Below are positions 58,620-64,000 of a DNA stretch of 64,000 nt, piece by piece (within the stretch, counting starts at the first letter, position 1; each line of letters begins with the position of its first letter). Source of the DNA: Nostoc sp. C052 (lineage in GTDB: Bacteria; Cyanobacteriota; Cyanobacteriia; Cyanobacteriales; Nostocaceae); NCBI RefSeq assembly GCF_013393905.1, contig NZ_CP040279.1:1-64000 (forward strand), given 5' to 3'. Below the pieces are notes generated by a model. It did not search any database. It saw nothing but the letters and a program-made list of their open reading frames with translations, and had not been told where the DNA came from. The position numbers were made by a program, and so were the translations under genes.

Positions 58620-61600
58620 AGCCGATGGCGATGGCAATCAGCCCAAATTGACTACCAAAAACGACAAAGAACGACAAAAACAGATCAACTCACAGATGGA
58701 ATGACAACGCCCATTCACCCAATCCCTAACTCTAATGTCTAATAGGGACACCAGGGAGAGAGCGTAGCATGACTACGGGCACGCCTCCTCCTCAACATCC
58801 AATGCCCAATGGCGAATGCGGTCGAGGGGGGCGAGAGTCAGCAGTAGAGAATTAATCAGATTTTGCGATCGCTCGAAATTAAGCATAGGTCGAAGAAGGT
58901 GGTTCGGCTAGCAGCAACCGCAGGCACGTCGCGCCATTCATTGCTAAGGCATTCTTCTAACTACCGCCGGGAGCAAAACAAGAGCGGTGGTTTTTGTCTG
59001 AAGGGGTCGGTTATGATCGCGCTGTTGCATGCCAAACTTGCGGCTTCTTTGTAGCCGGGGACTTAGACCCGCCGAAGTTTGTTAAAGAAACAAAATCCAC
59101 AAAAAATTTTCCCCTATTTTTGACCCTTTTTTGCAGAAACAACCGATAATTACTCAAGAAGAACCGCCAAACCGTGATTATTGATATTTTATCAAGAAAT
59201 ATTACAGTTTTGGCACTAGTTACTTGATTTGACTAAATTCGTGCATTTGAGAGAATATCTCTACAAAATCTCAAATCCCACCCTCACAACTACATTCAAC
59301 ATCTCCCAATACCTAGACAACATCTCAAATCTCAATTTTTTCTTACTTTTACACCTTTAAATCATCCATTCACAAAATTCATTAGCTCAAAATTTCAATA
59401 AATCCAAACAGTTTCAATACTTATAATAAGTCTCATTTGCTCCCACTAATTGGTAAATTATCGGGAAATTCGTTAAAAGCTTTTTAAGCTCTGTAACCAT
59501 CTTTTGATGACGCACAGTACGCCTTATTTGGCGGAAAGTTTGTTGAGGTAAAAACAAGAATCAGCCAAAAATGAGTCCGATAAAACCGCAAAGAACTACA
59601 AAAGTGACCGAGGTTTTACAACGCTTGTGTCCAACAAAGCAGAGGCAGGGGAGAAAGAGTTGATAGACAATTAGCTCTTTCCTCCTGTCTCTTCTACCTC
59701 TACGCCAACGCAAAACTTCTTAACCGAAGGTCTTGGGAGTGTCGAGAGGTGAGGACGTGGCTACCAACTCAATTGGGAGGCAAGGTAACACAGAGCGATC
59801 GCCTCACCCGATCACAAAACTCAAAAACGACAAAAGTAGACAGCTCACAGATGGAATTAAACGCCTGCTCATCAACTTTAACTTCAATGTCTAATAGCCG
59901 CCAGGGAGTAGAGCGTAGCTTGCGTGCCTGGCATCGCCTCTTCCCAACACCCAACACCCAATGCCTAATGCCTAATGCCTAAGCCTAATGCCCAATGCCT
60001 GATGCCTAGCCTAATCCAGAATGCAGTCGAGCTAGAGGCAGAGAGTCAGTAGTGGGGAATAGGAACAAGGGAGAAGGATCCGCCTTTGCAGTTACGCCCG
60101 TAGCCGCAAGAATTGAGATTGGGGATTTGGGCTTTGGTAGTTATAGTCTGGTAGTCATGATGGATTTGGTAGTCATGATGATTAATATCTATTTATATAG
60201 AGAGCGTGACTACGGTATCAGATTTTGATAAAAATGCGGTTCTTCAGTGGTGACTACCAAAAATGTATAAAACCCAGCATTGCCAAGCCAGTACAGAAAT
60301 GAAAGGATCGCCTGTAGTCAGGTCAAGAATTGAGATTGAGATTTGGGGTTTTGGTAGTCATGGTTTGGTAGTTACGATGAATTTGGTAGTCATAATGGTT
60401 AATATCTATTTATATAGAGGGCGTGACTACGGTATCAGAACTCGATACAAAATACCGCTCTTCTCAGTGGTAACTATCAAAAGCTGTATAAAATCCAGCA
60501 TTAGCAAAACAGTACAACATTGAGATGGTGGCGCGGCTATGCCAGTGAAAAGACGCGGCAACGTAGTTGTAAGTCTTGGGCATTGACTAGGGGTGAAGCG
60601 CTTGCCCTTAGCGATCGCTTACGGTGGGATACTGTTGGCGAAAGTGTTACAAACGCAGGGACAAAAGTGTTACAACTCAAAGCCGCAACTACAGATTGAA
60701 GGTTTGAGCTTACGTAATACTTAATAAGACAATAATGTATTACATTCGCCAACAGTATCCGGTGGCGGGTAAGCTGGAGTAGCCAGAAGAAAATAATAAA
60801 GCATAACTACTGGAGCGATTGCCATTGTAAAACAGGAGACGGGCAACGCAGTTGCCAGTCCAGTTCACCACACACAGATCAATACCGCGCTGACGATTCT
60901 GTGCGATGGCGTACCGTTTCAGCTTGCCAACGCTAACCATAAGGTAAAGTAGTTAATATAGCTAAAGTAATAAATAAAAGTGATAAAAAGTGCAATGCTG
61001 GAAGTTTAGCTTGTCGCCTTCTGCGATCGCTAATCATAGATTTGTTCCAGCCAGTTACAAATTGCTACTAAAAACCCAATGAATGAATTTTGGGTAAGGG
61101 CTGGACGCGATGATTTTCTAAGAATTTTGAGGAGCGTAGTTGCCAACTTGAGATGTTGCGCGTAGCTTGCCACGAAGTGGTATGGCACGCTTTCTCTAAG
61201 AAATTTTGCTGGCTGTCAGAATAGTCACAACCTGTTATCGCTTTCAAAACTTGTTATTACAAATGTCTAACCAACAGATGCGGTATGGAGGCGTAGCTGC
61301 CTCTACTAGCGCGGCTACAGAAGTTATGCCCTGCAAATTTTAAATAGGCATAACCACTATAACCGCCATGACAGACCGCACGACCAAACATAGAGAAGCT
61401 TCAACACCATAAGGAAACAGGCAGCATCTGGTCAATGAACCAATGTCTGAATTCAGGGGTCTGATTCACAGTAGAGGTACGCAAAAATATAAAGATGGTG
61501 AAATCTACCGGTATGTATACGCAAAAATGGCAAGCACGAGCCAATTTTCAAGAGAAACCCAAAAGCTGGGGCTGGGATTGTCAAGCGCGGCAAGAACCCA

Positions 61601-62262
61601 GACTATACCTGTCACCAACATAGGCAGGGTCAGCAGTACACAGGGCTAGAACTGACAGAGGTCGCGTCGCGATCGCATACAAGAGCGGGAAAATGCAAGC
61701 GGTTAGACGCGCTTGATAAAAATCTGATGAGATAAAAACGCGCTCATAGGAGTTATGCCAGAAGAAAATAATAAAACATAACTATTAAAGCGATGATGTA
61801 ACGGCTCGGTAGGATCGCCACCGGAAAGGGCGGGTACGCCATCACAGGGAGATGCACACGCCGCTAATGTACGCCGCCAACATCACCACAGCGACGCAGA
61901 GACGCGGCAACGCCGCCGCCGGTCAGGCAACGCAGTTGCCAGTCAAGACCACAACGCACCACAGAAGGCGAGAGACGCGATAAATCAATAACCTGTTACT
62001 ACGTAAATCTGTTATAGATTATTGTTCATAACCTGTTAATAAATTTGATCAAGCTAAATAACAGGATAGCATATACATACTGTTATGAGTTTATGCACTA
62101 TTCTAACCACTAGTCATAACCCTTGCTATGTAAGCATTATGGGTACAGACAATCTTAACACGTTATGCAGAGATGAACAGGTTATGATTAACCAGTTAAC
62201 GCATATATCAACTTGTTAACAAAGACATGATACCTTCTCTAACCTGTTACGTCTGTTAATTT
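58620..62262 (+). repeat. Noisy direct copy of about 31,325-35,100
   Basis: Collinear with the clean subtelomere, about 130 bp shorter, with many single-base losses in homopolymers. All elements recur: heptamers at about 59,960, the 221-bp units at about 60,110-60,530, the 16-bp inverted repeat, the 34172 gene, the TAACCTGTTA region. The junction upstream of 58,620 is different from that at 31.3 kb. Confidence 0.92.
61368..61781 (+). pseudogene. Noisy copy of the 34172 gene
   Basis: Collinear with 34172-34608, with about ten missing bases. Its leader reads GCCCTGCAAATTTT as in the 53.9-kb paralogue, not GCCCTAAAATTTT as in the 34-kb copy. Confidence 0.75.
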
Positions 62263-62285
62263 AAATTAACAGACGTAACAGGTTA
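62240..62285. other. Palindrome centre 2: same putative hairpin telomere
   Basis: Identical to the centre at 35,100, turning at 62,262/62,263. Confidence 0.8.
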
Positions 62286-64000
62286 GAGAAGGTATCATGT
62301 CTTTGTTAACAAGTTGATATATGCGTTAACTGGTTAATCATAACCTGTTCATCTCTGCATAACGTGTTAAGATTGTCTGTACCCATAATGCTTACATAGC
62401 AAGGGTTATGACTAGTGGTTAGAATAGTGCATAAACTCATAACAGTATGTATATGCTATCCTGTTATTTAGCTTGATCAAATTTATTAACAGGTTATGGA
62501 CAATAATCTATAACAGATTTACGTAGTAACAGGTTATTGATTTATCGCGTCTCTCGCCTTCGCTGTGGTGACGTTGGTGGTCTTGACTGGCAACTGCGTT
62601 GCCTGACCGACGGCGGCGTTGCCGCGTCTCCCGCGATCGCTGTGGTGATGTTGGCGGCGTAACATTAGCAGCGTGGTGACATCTCCCTGTGATGGCGTAC
62701 CCGCCCTTTCCGGTGGCGATCGCCTACCGAGCCGTTACATCATCGCTTTAATAGTTATGTTTTATTATTTTCTTCTGGCATAACTCCTATGAGCGCGTTT
62801 TCTATCTCATCAAGTGCTTTATCAAGCGCGTCTAACCGCTTGCGATTTTCCCACTCTTGATATGCGATCGCGACGCGACCTCTGAATCAGTTCCTAGCCC
62901 TGTGCTACTGCTGACCCTGCCTATGTGTTGGTGACAGGTATAGTCTGGGTTCTTGCCGCGCTTGACAATCCCTTTTAGCCTAGCTTTTGGGTTTCTCTTG
63001 AAAATTGGCTCATTAGCTTGCCATTTTGCGTATACATACCAGTAGATTTCACCATCTTTTTTATATTTTTGCGTACCTCATACTGATGAATCCAGACCCC
63101 AGATTCAGACATTGGTTCATTGACCAGATGCTGCCTGATTTCCTTTAATTGTTGAAGCTTCTCTATGATTTGGTCGATGCGGTCTGTCATGGCAGTTATA
63201 GTGGTTATGCCTATTTAAAATTTTAGGGCATAACTTCTGTAGCCGCGCTAGTAGAGGCAAGCTACGCCTCCATACCGCATCTATTGGTTAGACATTTGTA
63301 ATAACAAGTTTTGAAAGCGATAACAGGTTGTGACTATTCTTTGACAGCCAGCAAAATTTCTTAGAGAAAGCGATGCCGTACCACTTCGTGAAAGCAAGCT
63401 ACGCGCAACGTCTCCAAGAGTTGGCAGCAAGCTACGCTCCTCAAAATTCTTAGAGAAAATCATCGCGTCCAGCCCTTACCCAAAATTCATTCATTGGGTT
63501 TTTAGTAGCAATTTGAGTAACTGGCTGGAACAAATCTATGATTAGCGATCGCAAGAGAGCGACAAGCTAAACTTCCAGCATTGCACTTTTTATCACTTTT
63601 ATTTATTACTTTAGCTATATTAACTACTTTACCTTATGGTTAGCGTTGGCAAGACAGAGAGCGGTTACGCCATCGCACAGAATCGTCAGCGCGGTTATTG
63701 ACATCTGTGGTGTGGTGGACTGGACTGGCAACTGCGTTGCCGCGTCTCCTGTTTTACAATGGCAATCGCTCCAGTAGTTATGCTTTATTATTTTCTTCTG
63801 GCTAGCTCCCAGCTTACCCGCCACCGGATACTGTTGGCGAATGTAATACATTATTGTCTTATTAAGTATTACGTAAGCTCAAACCTTCAATCTGTAGTTG
63901 CGGCTTTGAGTTGTAACACTTTTGTCCCTGCGTTTGTAACACTTTCGCCAACAGTATCCCACCGTAGGCGATCGCTAAGGGAGCAAGCGCTTCACCCCTA
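62263..64000 (-). repeat. Clean inverted copy of 33,361-35,100
   Basis: Reverse complement of the first subtelomere with only a few differences, e.g. one A fewer in a six-A run of the 34172 gene. The window ends inside it. Confidence 0.95.
62756..63190 (-). pseudogene. Clean inverted copy of the 34172 gene
   Basis: Begins MTDRIDQIIEKLQQLKEIRQ. A one-base homopolymer difference after HQYEVRK breaks frame 1 early here; the HIP1 frameshift seen in the 34-kb copy is present too (GCGATCGCGACGCGACCTC). Confidence 0.8.

Noticed and set aside
1..64000. Protelomerase, Rep, ParA/B, transposase, tRNA or rRNA genes
   Set aside because: Looked for because of the telomere-like end; no frame has the tyrosine-recombinase-like or Rep motifs and no cloverleaf or rRNA was recognised. 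They may lie outside the window.

Overview
The window looks like part of a long-read assembly from a filamentous, heterocyst-type cyanobacterium (Nostoc/Anabaena group). The HIP1 octamer GCGATCGC is scattered through nearly every intergenic space. The gene set includes a NucA nuclease with its NuiA inhibitor, an SLH-domain secreted protein, a TIGR03643 protein, a Nif11-like protein and a TRADD-N-associated-type membrane protein. Heptamer STRR-type tandem repeats and short dispersed repeats of Nostoc type are also present. No rRNA, tRNA, CRISPR array or transposase was found. The content is accessory in character (plasmid or chromosome arm).

Layout. (1) 1-35,100 is clean sequence. 1-8.5 kb: nucA/nuiA, peroxiredoxin-like protein, RecD2 helicase, small secreted and membrane proteins, LMW phosphatase. 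8.5-17 kb: small membrane proteins, a 108-bp repeat lying upstream of a sigma-like gene, an XRE regulator, an AT-rich island ending in a PD-(D/E)XK nuclease, a cyclase. 17-24.6 kb: a stop-interrupted SpoT-like hydrolase, an AAA ATPase, a Nif11-like gene, two divergent HNH nuclease operons, one of which contains an McrA-like enzyme with a probable phosphorothioate-DNA-binding domain and a truncated DUF262 protein. 24.7-27.9 kb: a same-strand run of small genes of unknown function. 28-30.9 kb: hspA, zinc ribbon, GIY-YIG nuclease, methyltransferase, coiled-coil ORF. 31-35.1 kb: gene-poor, repeat-dense subtelomere-like DNA.

(2) At 35,100/35,101 the sequence turns around at a perfect palindrome and runs backwards. 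35,101 to about 47,830 is the reverse complement of about 35,100 to 20,825, increasingly riddled with small deletions and substitutions. (3) About 47.8-58.6 kb is poor-quality or decayed sequence in which no gene is intact, except that 53.6-54.8 kb is a shuffled relative of the subtelomere. (4) 58.6-62,262 is a noisy direct copy of 31.3-35.1 kb. At 62,262/62,263 the same palindrome centre recurs, and 62,263-64,000 is an almost exact reverse complement of 35,100-33,361.

The simplest reading is that position 35,100 is a physical DNA end closed by a hairpin, so reads pass from one strand into the other and the assembler joined them; the noisy middle is poorly polished fold-back read sequence. 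If so, this is the hairpin telomere of a linear cyanobacterial replicon, flanked by TAACCTGTTA repeats and about 4 kb of repeat-rich subtelomere. A sequencing or assembly fold-back artefact is the main alternative. Gene-level annotation is reliable only for 1-35,100 (and 62,263-64,000, which duplicates it).
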